This document shows, piece after piece, positions 50,926 to 60,450 of a stretch of 64,000 nt of DNA. Source of the stretch: Pseudomonadota bacterium (GTDB lineage Bacteria; Pseudomonadota; Alphaproteobacteria; Rhizobiales; Beijerinckiaceae). Position numbers and translations under genes: made by a program. The notes beneath the pieces were generated by a model, which did not search any database, was not told the origin of the DNA, and worked only from the letters and a program-made list of their open reading frames with translations. Position 1 is the stretch's first letter, and each line of letters starts with the position of its first letter. Location: assembly GCA_023423995.1 (NCBI GenBank), contig JAFAEL010000095.1, positions 1 to 64,000 on the forward strand, read 5' to 3'.

Positions 50926-51933
50926 TCAGAGCCGCCGGAGCGAGACCTCCTCGATCCGGTGGCTCGCGCCCTTGCGCAGGATGAGGCTGGCGCGCTGCCG
51001 CGTCGGCAGGATGTTCTCGTTCAGGTTCACGAGATTGATGCGGTTCCAGAGCCCCTCGGCGAACTCGATCGCCTCGGCCTCGGACAAGTCCGCATATTTC
51101 CGGAAGTAGGACAGCGGATTCCGGAAGGCCGTGTTCCGCAGGCGCAGGAAGCGCGCGAGGTACCAGCGGTGGAGATCCTCCTCCTCCGCGTCGAGATAGA
51201 CCGAGAAGTCGAAGAAGTCCGACACGAAGGGGATCGCGGCGCCATCCCGCGGCAGGCGGGCCGGCTGCAGGACGTTCAGCCCCTCCACGATCAGGATGTC
51301 CGGGTTCTCGACCACGACCTCCTCGTCCGGCAGGACGTCGTAGGTCAGGTGCGAATAGATGGGCGCCCGCACGCCACGCTTGCCGGCCTTGATGTCCGAC
51401 AGGAAGCGCAGCAGCCGGGCCGTGTCGTAGCTCTCCGGGAAACCCTTGCGGTCCATCATGTTGAGCCGGAGGAGCTCGGCATTCGGCCGCAAGAAGCCGT
51501 CCGTCGTGACGAGGTCCACCTTCGGGGTGTTCGGCCAGCGCGCGAGAAGCGCCTTCAGGATGCGGGCGGTCGTCGATTTCCCGACAGCGACCGAGCCCGC
51601 GACCCCGATGATGTAGGGGACCTTCTCGTTCTTGTCGGCAAGGAGGAAGCGCTGGGTGGCGCGGAACAGTCCCTGGGCCGCCGCCACGTAGAGGGACAGG
51701 AGCCGCGACAGCGGCAGGTAGATCGCGATGACCTCTTCCAGCGAGATCGGGTCGTTCAGCGACTGGAGCCGCTCCACCTCGGCCGCGGACAGCGTCAGGG
51801 GCGCATCCGCCCGCAGCTTCGCCCATTCGTCGCGCGAGAAGGTCCGGTACGGGGAGAGGTCCCGCTCCGGAGGCGGCAGGGGCGGCGGCACGGCCTCGCC
51901 CACGGGGGCTTCCCGGCCTGCGAACTCGTACAT
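50926..51933 (-). CDS. coaA: Type I pantothenate kinase
   Basis: A 335-residue kinase of the PRK/pantothenate kinase type I family. The P-loop is [20 protein letters not shown] (about residue 100), followed by [12 protein letters not shown] and [35 protein letters not shown] and [20 protein letters not shown] complete the match. It catalyses the first and regulated step of coenzyme A synthesis. It is the last gene of the his operon, starting four bases beyond the hisE stop, a linkage conserved in Hyphomicrobiales. Confidence 0.96.
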   Translation of the reverse strand: MYEFAGREAPVGEAVPPPLPPPERDLSPYRTFSRDEWAKLRADAPLTLSAAEVERLQSLNDPISLEEVIAIYLPLSRLLSLYVAAAQGLFRATQRFLLADKNEKVPYIIGVAGSVAVGKSTTARILKALLARWPNTPKVDLVTTDGFLRPNAELLRLNMMDRKGFPESYDTARLLRFLSDIKAGKRGVRAPIYSHLTYDVLPDEEVVVENPDILIVEGLNVLQPARLPRDGAAIPFVSDFFDFSVYLDAEEEDLHRWYLARFLRLRNTAFRNPLSYFRKYADLSEAEAIEFAEGLWNRINLVNLNENILPTRQRASLILRKGASHRIEEVSLRRL

Positions 51934-51937
51934 GTGG

Positions 51938-52261
51938 TCATTCGCTCCTGCGCGAAGCCTTCTCGGCCAGACCCGACTGGGCGGTACGCCGCGCCAGCTC
52001 GACCATGACCTCGTCGACCGTGACCCCGCCTGCGCGGAGTGTGACGAGAAGATGATAAAGGACGTCGGCCGCTTCCGCCACGAGGCCCTGGCGGTCGCCC
52101 ATGACGGCCGCGATGGCGGCCTCGACGGCCTCCTCGCCGAGCTTCTTGGCGGGCTTGGCGGGCCCGCCCGCGAGGAGCTTGGCCGTATGCGATTCGCTCG
52201 GCGGCGCGGAGGCGCGTTCGGCGACGATGCGCTCGAGGTCCGTGAGCGAGAAGGTACCCAT
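51938..52261 (-). CDS. hisE: Phosphoribosyl-ATP diphosphatase
   Basis: A 107-residue His[17 protein letters not shown] N-terminus ([13 protein letters not shown]), [20 protein letters not shown] with the metal-binding Glu residues, and [20 protein letters not shown]. It hydrolyses phosphoribosyl-ATP in histidine synthesis. It is separate from HisI, as usual in alphaproteobacteria. Its ATG overlaps the hisF stop (TGATG). Confidence 0.95.
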   Translation of the reverse strand: MGTFSLTDLERIVAERASAPPSESHTAKLLAGGPAKPAKKLGEEAVEAAIAAVMGDRQGLVAEAADVLYHLLVTLRAGGVTVDEVMVELARRTAQSGLAEKASRRSE

Positions 52262-53034
52262 CAGGTCAGCCTCATCGGCAGGCCGGCCGCGGCCATGTGG
52301 CGCTTGGCTTCGCCGATCGTATGCTCGCCGAAATGGAAGATGGAGGCGGCGAGCACGGCGCTGGCATGCCCCTGGCGCACGCCCGCGACGAGGTCCTCGA
52401 GCCCGCCGACGCCGCCAGAGGCGACCACGGGGACCGGAACGTTGTCGGCAATGGCCCGCATCAGGGCGAGGTCGTAGCCCGAGCGGGTCCCATCCTTGTC
52501 CATGGAGGTGACCAGGAGTTCGCCCGCGCCGAGCCCCACGACCTTCCGGGCGAACGCGATCGCGTCGATCCCGGTCGGCTTGCGGCCGCCATGCGTGAAG
52601 ATCTCCCAGCGGTCCGGCTCGCCCGGCCCGGAGACGCGCTTGGCGTCGATCGCCACCACGATGCACTGGCTGCCGAACTTCTCCGCGGCCACGCGCACGA
52701 AGTCCGGATCGTTCACGGCGGCGGTGTTGATGGAGACCTTGTCGGCGCCGGCCAGCAACAGCTGACGGATGTCCTCCACGGTGCGGACCCCGCCGCCGAC
52801 CGTCAGGGGCATGAAGCATTCGGCGGCCGTGCGCCGCACGATGTCCAGCAGGGTGCCGCGATCCTCGTGGCTTGCCGTGATGTCGAGGAAGCAGAGCTCG
52901 TCCGCCCCGGCCGCGTCATAGGCGCGGGCAGCCTCCACGGGGTCGCCGGCATCGCGCAGGTCGAGGAACTTCACGCCCTTCACCACGCGCCCGTCCTTCA
53001 CGTCGAGGCAGGGTATGATCCGTATTTTCAGCAT
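52261..53034 (-). CDS. hisF: Imidazole glycerol phosphate synthase subunit HisF
   Basis: A 257-residue TIM-barrel cyclase: [20 protein letters not shown] at the N-terminus with the catalytic Asp, [20 protein letters not shown], and [20 protein letters not shown] with the second catalytic Asp. [17 protein letters not shown] binds phosphate. With HisH it makes imidazole glycerol phosphate and AICAR. Its start codon overlaps the stop of the SulP gene (TGATG at 53032-53036), an unusual neighbour. Confidence 0.97.
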   Translation of the reverse strand: MLKIRIIPCLDVKDGRVVKGVKFLDLRDAGDPVEAARAYDAAGADELCFLDITASHEDRGTLLDIVRRTAAECFMPLTVGGGVRTVEDIRQLLLAGADKVSINTAAVNDPDFVRVAAEKFGSQCIVVAIDAKRVSGPGEPDRWEIFTHGGRKPTGIDAIAFARKVVGLGAGELLVTSMDKDGTRSGYDLALMRAIADNVPVPVVASGGVGGLEDLVAGVRQGHASAVLAASIFHFGEHTIGEAKRHMAAAGLPMRLT

Positions 53035-55283
53035 CAGCTTGAGGCCAGCATCAGTTCTTCGGAGGTCACCCGAAGCCGCTGTGCGGTGAGACGGGCAATG
53101 GTTGCGAGCAGCGACTGACCGAGTTGCGGCTCCTCGCGCAAGAGGCGGTCGAAGCTTTCGGCCGTGAGCACGAAGCCCTCGACCTCCTCGTCCGCAAAGA
53201 CATCGGCCGAGCGGGGCCGGCGGTCAATCAGCCCCATCTCGCCCACCGAGGTGCCCGGCCCGAGCCCCGCGATGCGCCGCTCCGAGCGCTCGCCAGCGAG
53301 GCGCACGCTCACCGAACCCCGCGTGATGATCCAGAGCTTGTCGGCGGGTTCGCCCGCGCGGCACAAGGCGGCTCCGGCCGGATAGCGGCAGGGCTGGAGA
53401 TGCGCCTTCAAGGCCTCCAGCTCGCGTTCGGAGAGGCCACCCGCGAGATCCGTCTCCTCGATGCGCAGGGCGCGCCAAGCCTGGCCGCCCGCCGCATGCG
53501 CGCTGGCCAGCGCGCGGTCTTCCGCCGTCTCGAGCGCCGCGTCGAGATCCGGAGCCATCCGGCAGCCCGGCCCGACCGCGCCAGCCAGCAGAGCGGCGAA
53601 TTTCGGGTCGACCGAACAGAGCATCAGGTTCATGCCGCGCTGGCGGCAGCGGGCCGCGACCTGCTTCAGGATGGTCGCGCCGGACGTATCCACGTCGGTC
53701 ACCCTCCGCAGACAGAGGATGACCGTGCGGGCACTACCCTCCAGGCTTTTGACGCGCGAGGCGAGATCGTCGGCATTGCCGAAGAAGAGGATGCCCTGGA
53801 GTTCGAGCACCGCCGTGTAGCGGCCGCTCCCGCGCAGCAGCGCGAGATCGCCTTGCGCCCGGATGCGCTTGGAGAAGAGCTGCGAGCCGTCGAGCTGCCG
53901 ACGCACGACGGGTCGGCTCATCTCCATGATGAAGACGAGGCAAGAGAGGGCCACGCCGACGAGCGCGCCCGCCACGGGCTGGCCTAGGACGGTGGTGCCC
54001 GTCACGGCGAGGACGATCGCAACGTTCCGCCGTGCGCGGGTCGCGGCGTCCCGGTCGTCCGCCCGGAAGAGATCGTGGACCAGCACCACGCACCATCGGT
54101 CCCAGAGGCGCCAGGCGATGCTCACCAGGATCGCGGCCAGCACCACGGTGGGGAGTGCTCCCACGGCCTTCGGGGCAATAGCGGCCGCCAGCAGCAGCAC
54201 GGCGGCAAGCGAGATGGTGGAGAGCCGGGTGCGTCCCCCGCCTTCATAGATCGTCCGCGAAAAGGCGATCGAGGTCGTCACCGTCATGCCGCCGGCGAGG
54301 GACGAGAGGAGATTGGACACCCCCTGCCCAGCCAGGTTCCGGCGCGGCGCGGTCTCGACATCCCCCAGGTCCTGTGCGGCCCGGAGCGCGAAGGTCAGGT
54401 CGAGCGTCCCGAGGACCGCGAGCGTGAGGGAGGTGAGAAGAAGCGCCTTCACCAGTTCGAAGTCGGCGAAGGATCGCATCGCCGTGTCGAAATCGAGATG
54501 AAGCCCGAAGGAAGCCGTCTGGAGCGAGATCTCGCCGACCGTGCCGCCGAGGTCCAGCGACGGCGCGACGACTCGCAGCAGGTGATACAGCCCCGTCCCG
54601 GCGAGCAGGCCGATCAGCATCGTCGGAAGATGGGGAGCCCTCGCCTCGAGCCGCGTGACGAGGAGGATCAGCGCCAGCCCGAAGAGCGGCATGGCCGGCG
54701 CCGGCAGGTGGAACGTGCCGATGGCCTGCCCCAGGGCTCCCAACGAGGGAAGCCCGAACAGCCGGGGCAATTGCTGGGCGATGATGAGGATTGCAAGTCC
54801 GGTCAGGAAGCCCGCGAGAACCGGATAGGGCGTGAATTTGACGACCCTACCGATGCCCGACAGCGCAATGACGATCTGCCACAGGCCGGCCAGCATCGCG
54901 GAGAGCGGCAGGAGAGCGAGCGCCAGGGTCGCATCCCCATTGGCGCGCGCCATCAGCCAGCCGAGGAAGCTCGCCTGAATGAGCGAGTGCGTGGTCGACG
55001 TGATGTTCGGGATGAAGGACGAGGTCCGGAAGAGGGCACCCGTGACCCCGCCCGCCACCGCGCAGAGAATGCCGGCGGCAGCCCCGACGGCCACGTAGTT
55101 GTGGCCGAGCGGCTCATAGGCGACCACCCCCGCCGACACGCAGAAGGGAAGAACCAGGAGCCCGACCATGCCGCCGGAGCTGATCTCCCGCAGGAGTTGC
55201 GGGAATCCGGCGGCGGGCTTCTTGGGACCGAGATCGGCATCCCGCCCGGGAACCGATCTCCGCTCCGATGCGGGAGCGCTCAT
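53034..55283 (-). CDS. SulP-family anion transporter with STAS and cyclic-nucleotide-binding domains
   Basis: A 749-residue membrane protein with about 10-12 hydrophobic segments (residues 35-430; NSGGMVG-like start, [39 protein letters not shown]). A STAS domain follows (about 470-570; [35 protein letters not shown]), then a Crp-type cNMP-binding domain (about 620-735; [40 protein letters not shown]). SulP proteins move sulfate, bicarbonate or dicarboxylates. The gene lies between hisA and hisF with ATGA and TGATG overlaps at its two ends, so it is co-transcribed with histidine genes. The substrate is unknown. Confidence 0.92.
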   Translation of the reverse strand: MSAPASERRSVPGRDADLGPKKPAAGFPQLLREISSGGMVGLLVLPFCVSAGVVAYEPLGHNYVAVGAAAGILCAVAGGVTGALFRTSSFIPNITSTTHSLIQASFLGWLMARANGDATLALALLPLSAMLAGLWQIVIALSGIGRVVKFTPYPVLAGFLTGLAILIIAQQLPRLFGLPSLGALGQAIGTFHLPAPAMPLFGLALILLVTRLEARAPHLPTMLIGLLAGTGLYHLLRVVAPSLDLGGTVGEISLQTASFGLHLDFDTAMRSFADFELVKALLLTSLTLAVLGTLDLTFALRAAQDLGDVETAPRRNLAGQGVSNLLSSLAGGMTVTTSIAFSRTIYEGGGRTRLSTISLAAVLLLAAAIAPKAVGALPTVVLAAILVSIAWRLWDRWCVVLVHDLFRADDRDAATRARRNVAIVLAVTGTTVLGQPVAGALVGVALSCLVFIMEMSRPVVRRQLDGSQLFSKRIRAQGDLALLRGSGRYTAVLELQGILFFGNADDLASRVKSLEGSARTVILCLRRVTDVDTSGATILKQVAARCRQRGMNLMLCSVDPKFAALLAGAVGPGCRMAPDLDAALETAEDRALASAHAAGGQAWRALRIEETDLAGGLSERELEALKAHLQPCRYPAGAALCRAGEPADKLWIITRGSVSVRLAGERSERRIAGLGPGTSVGEMGLIDRRPRSADVFADEEVEGFVLTAESFDRLLREEPQLGQSLLATIARLTAQRLRVTSEELMLASS

Positions 55284-56056
55284 CCCCGTGCGCGCACGCG
55301 CTCCGAAGCGCTAGCCATGCCGGCCGCGCGCGCCCGCGTGATGAGGGCGAGCGCCTCCGCGGGATCGATGCGCCCATCGTAGAGCGCACGGCCCGTGATG
55401 GCGCCCGCCAGCGCCGCGCAATCGGGTTCGAGCAGTCGCTGGACATCCGCCAGCGAAGCCAATCCGCCCGAGGCGATCACGGGGATGCCGACCGCCTCGG
55501 CGAGGGCCAGAGTCATGGGAATGTTGAGACCCTTCAGGATCCCGTCGCGGGAGATGTCAGTATAGATGATCGCCGCCACGCCCGCATCTTCGAAACGACG
55601 CCCGAGTTCTTCGGCCGTCAGGGTCGAGGTCTCGGCCCAGCCATGGACGGCGACACGCCCGTCCTTCGCATCGATGCCGACCGCGATCCGGCCCGGATGG
55701 AGGCGCGCCGCCTCCCGGACGAAATCGGGATCCTGGACGGCCGCCGTGCCGATGATGACCCGCGCGACGCCCTCGGACAGCCAGCCTTCGAGCGTGCGCA
55801 TGTCGCGGATGCCGCCGCCGAGCTGTACCGGGATGGTCACCCGACCCAGGATGCCGCGGACGGCTTCGGCGTTCATCGGGCGGCCCGCGAAGGCCCCGTC
55901 GAGATCGACGAGGTGCAGCCACTCGAAGCCCTGGCCTTCGAAGATCGCCGCCTGATCGGCGGGATCGTCGTTGAAGATCGTGGCCTGCGCCATGTCGCCC
56001 TGGACGAGGCGGACGCAGCGACCTTCCTTGAGGTCGATTGCCGGGAAAAGGATCAT
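55280..56056 (-). CDS. hisA: Phosphoribosylformimino-5-aminoimidazole carboxamide ribotide isomerase
   Basis: A 258-residue TIM-barrel isomerase: [20 protein letters not shown] at the N-terminus with the catalytic Asp, [32 protein letters not shown] and [16 protein letters not shown] with the second Asp. It converts ProFAR to PRFAR in histidine synthesis. Its start overlaps hisH (ATGA), and its stop overlaps the SulP start (ATGA). The C-terminus ([11 protein letters not shown]) is a little longer than usual, with a basic tail that ends at the junction. Confidence 0.97.
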   Translation of the reverse strand: MILFPAIDLKEGRCVRLVQGDMAQATIFNDDPADQAAIFEGQGFEWLHLVDLDGAFAGRPMNAEAVRGILGRVTIPVQLGGGIRDMRTLEGWLSEGVARVIIGTAAVQDPDFVREAARLHPGRIAVGIDAKDGRVAVHGWAETSTLTAEELGRRFEDAGVAAIIYTDISRDGILKGLNIPMTLALAEAVGIPVIASGGLASLADVQRLLEPDCAALAGAITGRALYDGRIDPAEALALITRARAAGMASASERVRARG

Positions 56057-56703
56057 GGCCGCCAGCGCAGGAAGTTCGAGATGAGCCGGAGCCCGAGCGC
56101 CTGGCTCTTCTCCGGGTGAAATTGCGTACCGGCCAGATTGTCGCGCGCGACCATGGCGGTCACCGGGCCGCCATAGGCCGAGACGGCCACCACCTGGCCC
56201 TCGTCCTTCGGCTGCAGCGCATAGGAATGCACGAAATAGGCGTGCAGCCCCTCCGGCCCGAGCGGGATGCCCTCAGTCAGCGGATGGTCCTTCTGCGGAT
56301 GGAGGGTGTTCCAGCCCATATGCGGGATCTTGAGCCCCGGATCGTCGGGATGAAGCGGCGCGACATCGCCGCTGATCCAGTCGAGGCCCGGCGTCGTCTC
56401 ATGCTCGAGGCCACGCGTGGCCATGAGCTGCATGCCGACGCAGATGCCGAGGAACGGGCGCCCCTTCCCGATGACGGCCTCCGTCATGGCCTCCACCATG
56501 CCGGGCACGGAATCGAGGCCGCGGCGGCAATCGGCGAAGGCGCCCACACCCGGCAACACGATCCGGTCTGCGCCGGCGACGATGTCCGGATCCGACGTGA
56601 CGACGATCCGCTCGCCCGTGCCGCCCTCGCCCACGGCGCGCTCGAAGGCCTTGGCGGCGGAATTGAGGTTGCCGGACCCGTAATCGACGATCGCGACGGT
56701 CAT
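56053..56703 (-). CDS. hisH: Imidazole glycerol phosphate synthase subunit HisH
   Basis: A 216-residue class I glutamine amidotransferase: [20 protein letters not shown] at the start, [15 protein letters not shown] with the nucleophilic Cys (about residue 88) and [13 protein letters not shown] with the catalytic His and Glu. It supplies ammonia to HisF. The ATG at 56703 overlaps the stop of the DUF2628 gene. HisF, its partner, is two genes downstream beyond the SulP gene. Confidence 0.97.
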   Translation of the reverse strand: MTVAIVDYGSGNLNSAAKAFERAVGEGGTGERIVVTSDPDIVAGADRIVLPGVGAFADCRRGLDSVPGMVEAMTEAVIGKGRPFLGICVGMQLMATRGLEHETTPGLDWISGDVAPLHPDDPGLKIPHMGWNTLHPQKDHPLTEGIPLGPEGLHAYFVHSYALQPKDEGQVVAVSAYGGPVTAMVARDNLAGTQFHPEKSQALGLRLISNFLRWRP

Positions 56704-57215
56704 CGGCGGCCCTCGAAATCCGGGAACAGGCCGAGCACGGGTGCGGGTACGGCACCGACCGGCCGGATGGCTGGAGCGACCCGCACGGAAGCAGGTGTCT
56801 CGGCGGGCGCCAGGGACTTGTGTCCCGCCGCGGCCAGCCATTGCGCGAAGCTCTTCGTCTCAGCCTCGGCCTCATCGGCCGCGATCACGAGGCCGGTCGT
56901 CGGACGCTTGCGCAGCCGATAGGCGAGCCGGCGGATGCTCGCCCCCTCGAGGCCGATCAGCAGGTGCACCAGGAACTCGACGAGGAAGATGGCGCCTCCC
57001 GGCAGGCGCATGGCCGCGAGCCCGAAGGACAGGCCGAGCGTGCCGAGAAGGACGATGACAGCAACGATCCAGTGGCGATGCCAGAGGAACCACAGCGTCG
57101 GGACGAAGAAGGCTCCCCAGGAGAAGCCGTCCCGGACGATCTCCGCCCGGTCCAGGGCGCGTTCGTCGCCCGGCGAGGCGTCGCGGGGAAGATGGATGGT
57201 GAAGCTGGAGGACAT
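56700..57215 (-). CDS. DUF2628 membrane protein in the his operon
   Basis: A 171-residue protein: a soluble N-terminus ([20 protein letters not shown]), [20 protein letters not shown], then two or three membrane segments ([37 protein letters not shown]) and a cytoplasmic Ala/Pro-rich tail. This is the DUF2628 protein regularly found between hisB and hisH in Hyphomicrobiales; its function is unknown. It starts eight bases after hisB and overlaps hisH (ATGA), so it is part of the operon. The paralogue at 36006 is shorter. Confidence 0.85.
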   Translation of the reverse strand: MSSSFTIHLPRDASPGDERALDRAEIVRDGFSWGAFFVPTLWFLWHRHWIVAVIVLLGTLGLSFGLAAMRLPGGAIFLVEFLVHLLIGLEGASIRRLAYRLRKRPTTGLVIAADEAEAETKSFAQWLAAAGHKSLAPAETPASVRVAPAIRPVGAVPAPVLGLFPDFEGRR

Positions 57216-57223
57216 CGGATCCC

Positions 57224-57811
57224 TCAGAGCGCGCCCTTCGTGGAAGGGATACGCTCGCCCTCGCGCGGATCCACGGCGACCGCCTGCCTGAGTGCGCGGG
57301 CGAGCCCCTTGAAACAGCTCTCCGCAATATGGTGGCTGTTCTCGCCGTACAAAGTCTCGACGTGCAGCGTCACGCCGGCATTCGTCGCGAAGGCGACGAA
57401 GAACTCGCGCACGAGTTCGGTGTCGAAGCTGCCGATCTTCTCGGTCGGGAAGCTGGTCCGGAAAACCAGGAAGGGCCGTCCCGACAGGTCGACGGCGACC
57501 CGCGTCAGGGTCTCGTCCATCGGCAGCTCGACGCTGGCGTAGCGCGTGATGCCCTTCTTGTCGGCGAGCGCCTTCGCGAAGGCTTGGCCGAGCGCGATGC
57601 CGGTATCCTCCGTCGTGTGGTGGGCGTCGATGTGGAGGTCGCCCGTCGCCTTCACGTCGAGATCGAACAGGGCATGCCGGCCGAGGAGGTCCAGCATGTG
57701 ATCGAGGAAACCGACGCCCGTCGCGACCGAGGACCGGCCGGAGCCGTCGATCGCCAGGGAGACGGTGATGTCGGTCTCGTTCGTCCGGCGGCTGACGCTC
57801 GCGGAGCGCAT
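57224..57811 (-). CDS. hisB: Imidazoleglycerol-phosphate dehydratase
   Basis: A 195-residue monofunctional HisB. Metal-binding motifs are [39 protein letters not shown] (HHxxED) and [20 protein letters not shown]. It dehydrates imidazole glycerol phosphate. It is the first gene of the minus-strand operon hisB-DUF2628-hisH-hisA-sulP-hisF-hisE-coaA. The ATG at 57811 fits the family start ([20 protein letters not shown]). The 137 bases up to hslV must hold both promoters; a near-palindrome CCTGGAA-A-TTTCAGG is at 57831-57845. Confidence 0.96.
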   Translation of the reverse strand: MRSASVSRRTNETDITVSLAIDGSGRSSVATGVGFLDHMLDLLGRHALFDLDVKATGDLHIDAHHTTEDTGIALGQAFAKALADKKGITRYASVELPMDETLTRVAVDLSGRPFLVFRTSFPTEKIGSFDTELVREFFVAFATNAGVTLHVETLYGENSHHIAESCFKGLARALRQAVAVDPREGERIPSTKGAL

Positions 57812-57948
57812 GGTTCCCCCGTGGCTCGTTCCTGGAAATTTCAGGCCGCTCAGTAGCAAGCACGGGGCCGCGGCGCCACCGCATCGGGGGCGCGGCTGGA
57901 TTTCGCAGGCGGGATGATTAAGTGACGGTTCCCGCTGGAGCTTGCCGT

Positions 57949-58515
57949 TTGTCTGAAGATTCCACACCCCCGCGCATGCATGCCACCACGATCGTCATGG
58001 TCCGCAAGGGTGGGCGCGTGGTGATCGGCGGCGATGGCCAGGTGAGCCTCGGCCAGACGATCGTGAAGGGCAATGCCCGCAAGGTGCGACGCCTAGCGAA
58101 GGGTGCCGTGATCGGGGGCTTCGCCGGCGCGACGGCCGACGCGTTCACGCTGTTCGAGCGGCTCGAGGGGAAGCTCGAGCAATATCCCGGGCAGCTCACG
58201 CGCGCCTGCGTCGAGCTCACCAAGGACTGGCGCACCGACCGCTACCTGCGCCGCCTCGAGGCGATGATGCTGGTCGCGGATGCGGAGGTGAGCCTGCTCC
58301 TCTCGGGGGCGGGCGACGTCCTGGAGCCGGAATCGACGCCGGACGGAGCCGTCATGGCGATCGGCTCGGGCGGAAATTACGCCCTCGCGGCGGCTCGCGC
58401 CCTGATCGATACCGGCATGGACGCCGAGGCGATCGCCCGCCGCTCCCTCGCGATCGCGGCCGAGATCTGCGTCTATACCAACGGGAACGTCGTGATCGAG
58501 AGCCTGGAGGGATGA
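57949..58515 (+). CDS. hslV: ATP-dependent protease subunit HslV
   Basis: A 188-residue proteasome-like peptidase. The mature catalytic Thr is in [13 protein letters not shown], followed by [20 protein letters not shown] and [21 protein letters not shown] propose the TTG at 57949 as start: GGAG lies eight bases upstream, and [16 protein letters not shown] resembles the short propeptides of rhizobial HslV. A GTG at 57922 and the ATG at 57976 are alternatives. HslV forms the core of the HslUV protease with the ATPase at 59108, from which it is separated by a parDE module. Divergent from hisB. Confidence 0.94.
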   Translation: MSEDSTPPRMHATTIVMVRKGGRVVIGGDGQVSLGQTIVKGNARKVRRLAKGAVIGGFAGATADAFTLFERLEGKLEQYPGQLTRACVELTKDWRTDRYLRRLEAMMLVADAEVSLLLSGAGDVLEPESTPDGAVMAIGSGGNYALAAARALIDTGMDAEAIARRSLAIAAEICVYTNGNVVIESLEG

Positions 58516-58582
58516 CGCGACACCAGCACTGGTATCGCGCCGCAGGTCCTCGTACGATCGATCGCATATTGAGGGCACGAGG

Positions 58583-58822
58583 ATGACGGAGCATCTCACG
58601 GTCAAGCTCGATGGCGCCACCGCGACTGCTCTCGGTGAGTTCGCAGCCCGGTACGGTCAGAGCATCGACGGCATCGTGAACGAGGCGCTCACCGGCTGGC
58701 TGGACGTTCAGGAAGGGCATCTGGCCGCGATCCGGGAAGGATTGGCGCAGCTGGACCGGGGAGAGTCGGTGTCGCAGGAGGAGATGGAAAAGCTCGCGGC
58801 GAGCTATTCCGAGGCGAAGTGA
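58583..58822 (+). CDS. parD: ParD/CopG-type antitoxin
   Basis: A 79-residue protein: LTVKLDGATATALGEFAARY and GQSIDGIVNEALTGWLDVQE form a ribbon-helix-helix-like N-terminal part, and the C-terminus ([17 protein letters not shown]) is the acidic toxin-binding tail. It lies 67 bases after hslV. Its TGA overlaps the GTG of the toxin gene (GTGA at 58819-58822). It is unrelated in detail to the ParD at 15327, so the two modules did not arise by recent duplication. Confidence 0.82.
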   Translation: MTEHLTVKLDGATATALGEFAARYGQSIDGIVNEALTGWLDVQEGHLAAIREGLAQLDRGESVSQEEMEKLAASYSEAK

Positions 58823-59103
58823 AGGTCAGCTGGGCCCCAAGCGCTCGCGCCGACGTCAAGGCTGCCGCAGATTACGTGGCGGAACACGATCGCGCCGCCG
58901 CCGCCCGGCTCGCGCAACGGCTGACCGGAGCAGCAAGAACCATCGCGGCGCATCCTGGCATCGGGCGGGTTGGCCGTCTTTCGGAAACACGCGAGTTCTT
59001 CGTCTCCGGCACACCCTACATCATCGTCTACCGTCTCGCAGATCACCGACTTGAGATCGTGCGCGTCCTTCACACATCCCGGCTATGGCCGGAAAACCTC
59101 TGA
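58819..59103 (+). CDS. parE: ParE/RelE-type toxin
   Basis: A 94-residue RelE/ParE-fold toxin: [40 protein letters not shown] and [20 protein letters not shown] with [12 protein letters not shown] at the end. The GTG start overlaps the antitoxin stop, and the gene ends four bases before hslU. The module is therefore embedded in the hslVU operon. Target (gyrase or ribosome-bound mRNA) cannot be told from sequence. It appears intact. Confidence 0.88.
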   Translation: MKVSWAPSARADVKAAADYVAEHDRAAAARLAQRLTGAARTIAAHPGIGRVGRLSETREFFVSGTPYIIVYRLADHRLEIVRVLHTSRLWPENL

Positions 59104-59107
59104 ATCC

Positions 59108-60427
59108 ATGACCACCTTCTCTCCCCGCGAAATCGTCTCCGAACTCGACCGCTTCATCGTCGGCCAGGCCGATGCGAAGCGGGCCGTCGCGATAGCCTTG
59201 CGCAATCGCTGGCGCAGGCAGCAGTTGGAAGGGCCCCTCAAGGAGGAGGTCGCCCCCAAGAACATCCTGATGATCGGGCCGACCGGCTGCGGGAAGACCG
59301 AGATCTCGCGCCGCCTCGCCAAGCTCGCGGGCGCGCCCTTCCTGAAGGTCGAGGCGACCAAGTTCACCGAGGTGGGGTATGTCGGCCGGGACGTCGAGCA
59401 GATCGTGCGCGACCTCGTCGAGGTCGGGATCGGGCTCGTGCGCGACGAGAAGCGCAAGAGCGTCCAGGCCAAGGCGCATCTCGCCGCGGAGGAGCGCGTT
59501 CTGGACGCGCTGGTCGGCAAGACGGCCTCCCAGGCGACGCGGGACTCATTCCGCCGCAAGCTGCGCGCGAACGAGCTCGACGACAAGGAGATCGAGATCG
59601 AGCTCCAGGGCGGCGGCGCGCCCGCGCTGCCGATGTTCGAGATCCCCGGCATGCCCGGCGCCTCGATGGGCGCGATCAACATCTCGGACATGCTCGGCAA
59701 GGCCCTCGGCGGCGGCCGGCCGCGCACGCGCCGCACGAGCGTGAAGGAGGCCTACGAGCCGCTGATCAGCGAGGAATCCGACAAGCTGCTCGACGGTGAC
59801 GCCATCGTCCAGGAGGCGATCCGGCAGGTCGAGAACAACGGCATCGTCTTCCTGGACGAGATCGACAAGATCTGCGCGCGCTCGGAGGGAGGGCGGATCG
59901 GCGGCGACGTCTCGCGCGAGGGCGTGCAGCGCGACCTCCTGCCCCTGATCGAGGGAACGACGGTCTCGACCAAGCACGGCACGGTGAAGACGGACCACAT
60001 CCTGTTCATCGCGTCCGGGGCGTTCCACGTCTCGAAGCCGTCCGACCTCCTGCCCGAACTGCAGGGCCGCCTGCCGATCCGGGTCGAGCTCAACCCGCTC
60101 ACGATCGAGGATTTCCGCCGCATCCTGACCGAGACGGAGGCGAGCCTGATCAAGCAATCGGTCGCCCTGATGCAGACGGAAGGGATCCGGCTGGAATTCA
60201 CGGACGACGCCATCGAGGCGCTGGCGAAGGTCGCAGTCGACGTGAACTCGAGCGTCGAGAACATCGGCGCGCGGCGTCTCCAGACGGTGCTCGAGCGCGT
60301 GCTCGACGACATCTCCTTCACGGCGCCCGACCGCTCCGGCGAGACTTTCGCGATCGACGGCGCCTATGTGCGGGCGCAGGTCGAGAACCTGGCCAGCAAC
60401 GCCGACCTAAGCCGGTTCATCCTCTGA
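59108..60427 (+). CDS. hslU: ATP-dependent protease ATPase subunit HslU
   Basis: A 439-residue AAA+ unfoldase: [20 protein letters not shown] at the start, Walker [21 protein letters not shown], the pore loop in [17 protein letters not shown], Walker [19 protein letters not shown], and sensor-2 [19 protein letters not shown]. The I-domain (about residues 105-235) has the normal acidic/Met-rich character. It feeds unfolded proteins to HslV. It begins four bases after the parE stop, so its expression depends on the hslV promoter or one within parDE. Confidence 0.97.
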   Translation: MTTFSPREIVSELDRFIVGQADAKRAVAIALRNRWRRQQLEGPLKEEVAPKNILMIGPTGCGKTEISRRLAKLAGAPFLKVEATKFTEVGYVGRDVEQIVRDLVEVGIGLVRDEKRKSVQAKAHLAAEERVLDALVGKTASQATRDSFRRKLRANELDDKEIEIELQGGGAPALPMFEIPGMPGASMGAINISDMLGKALGGGRPRTRRTSVKEAYEPLISEESDKLLDGDAIVQEAIRQVENNGIVFLDEIDKICARSEGGRIGGDVSREGVQRDLLPLIEGTTVSTKHGTVKTDHILFIASGAFHVSKPSDLLPELQGRLPIRVELNPLTIEDFRRILTETEASLIKQSVALMQTEGIRLEFTDDAIEALAKVAVDVNSSVENIGARRLQTVLERVLDDISFTAPDRSGETFAIDGAYVRAQVENLASNADLSRFIL

Positions 60428-60450
60428 AACGTGGCCGCGACCGATCGGCG

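Noticed and set aside
57831..57845. Near-palindrome CCTGGAA-A-TTTCAGG in the hisB/hslV gap as an operator
   Set aside because: One mismatch and no known regulator; symmetry is too weak to list as a site on its own.
56700..57884. An apparent fusion of DUF2628 protein with a long N-terminal region
   Set aside because: The upstream part is hisB read in another frame. The start at 57215 gives the normal family protein.
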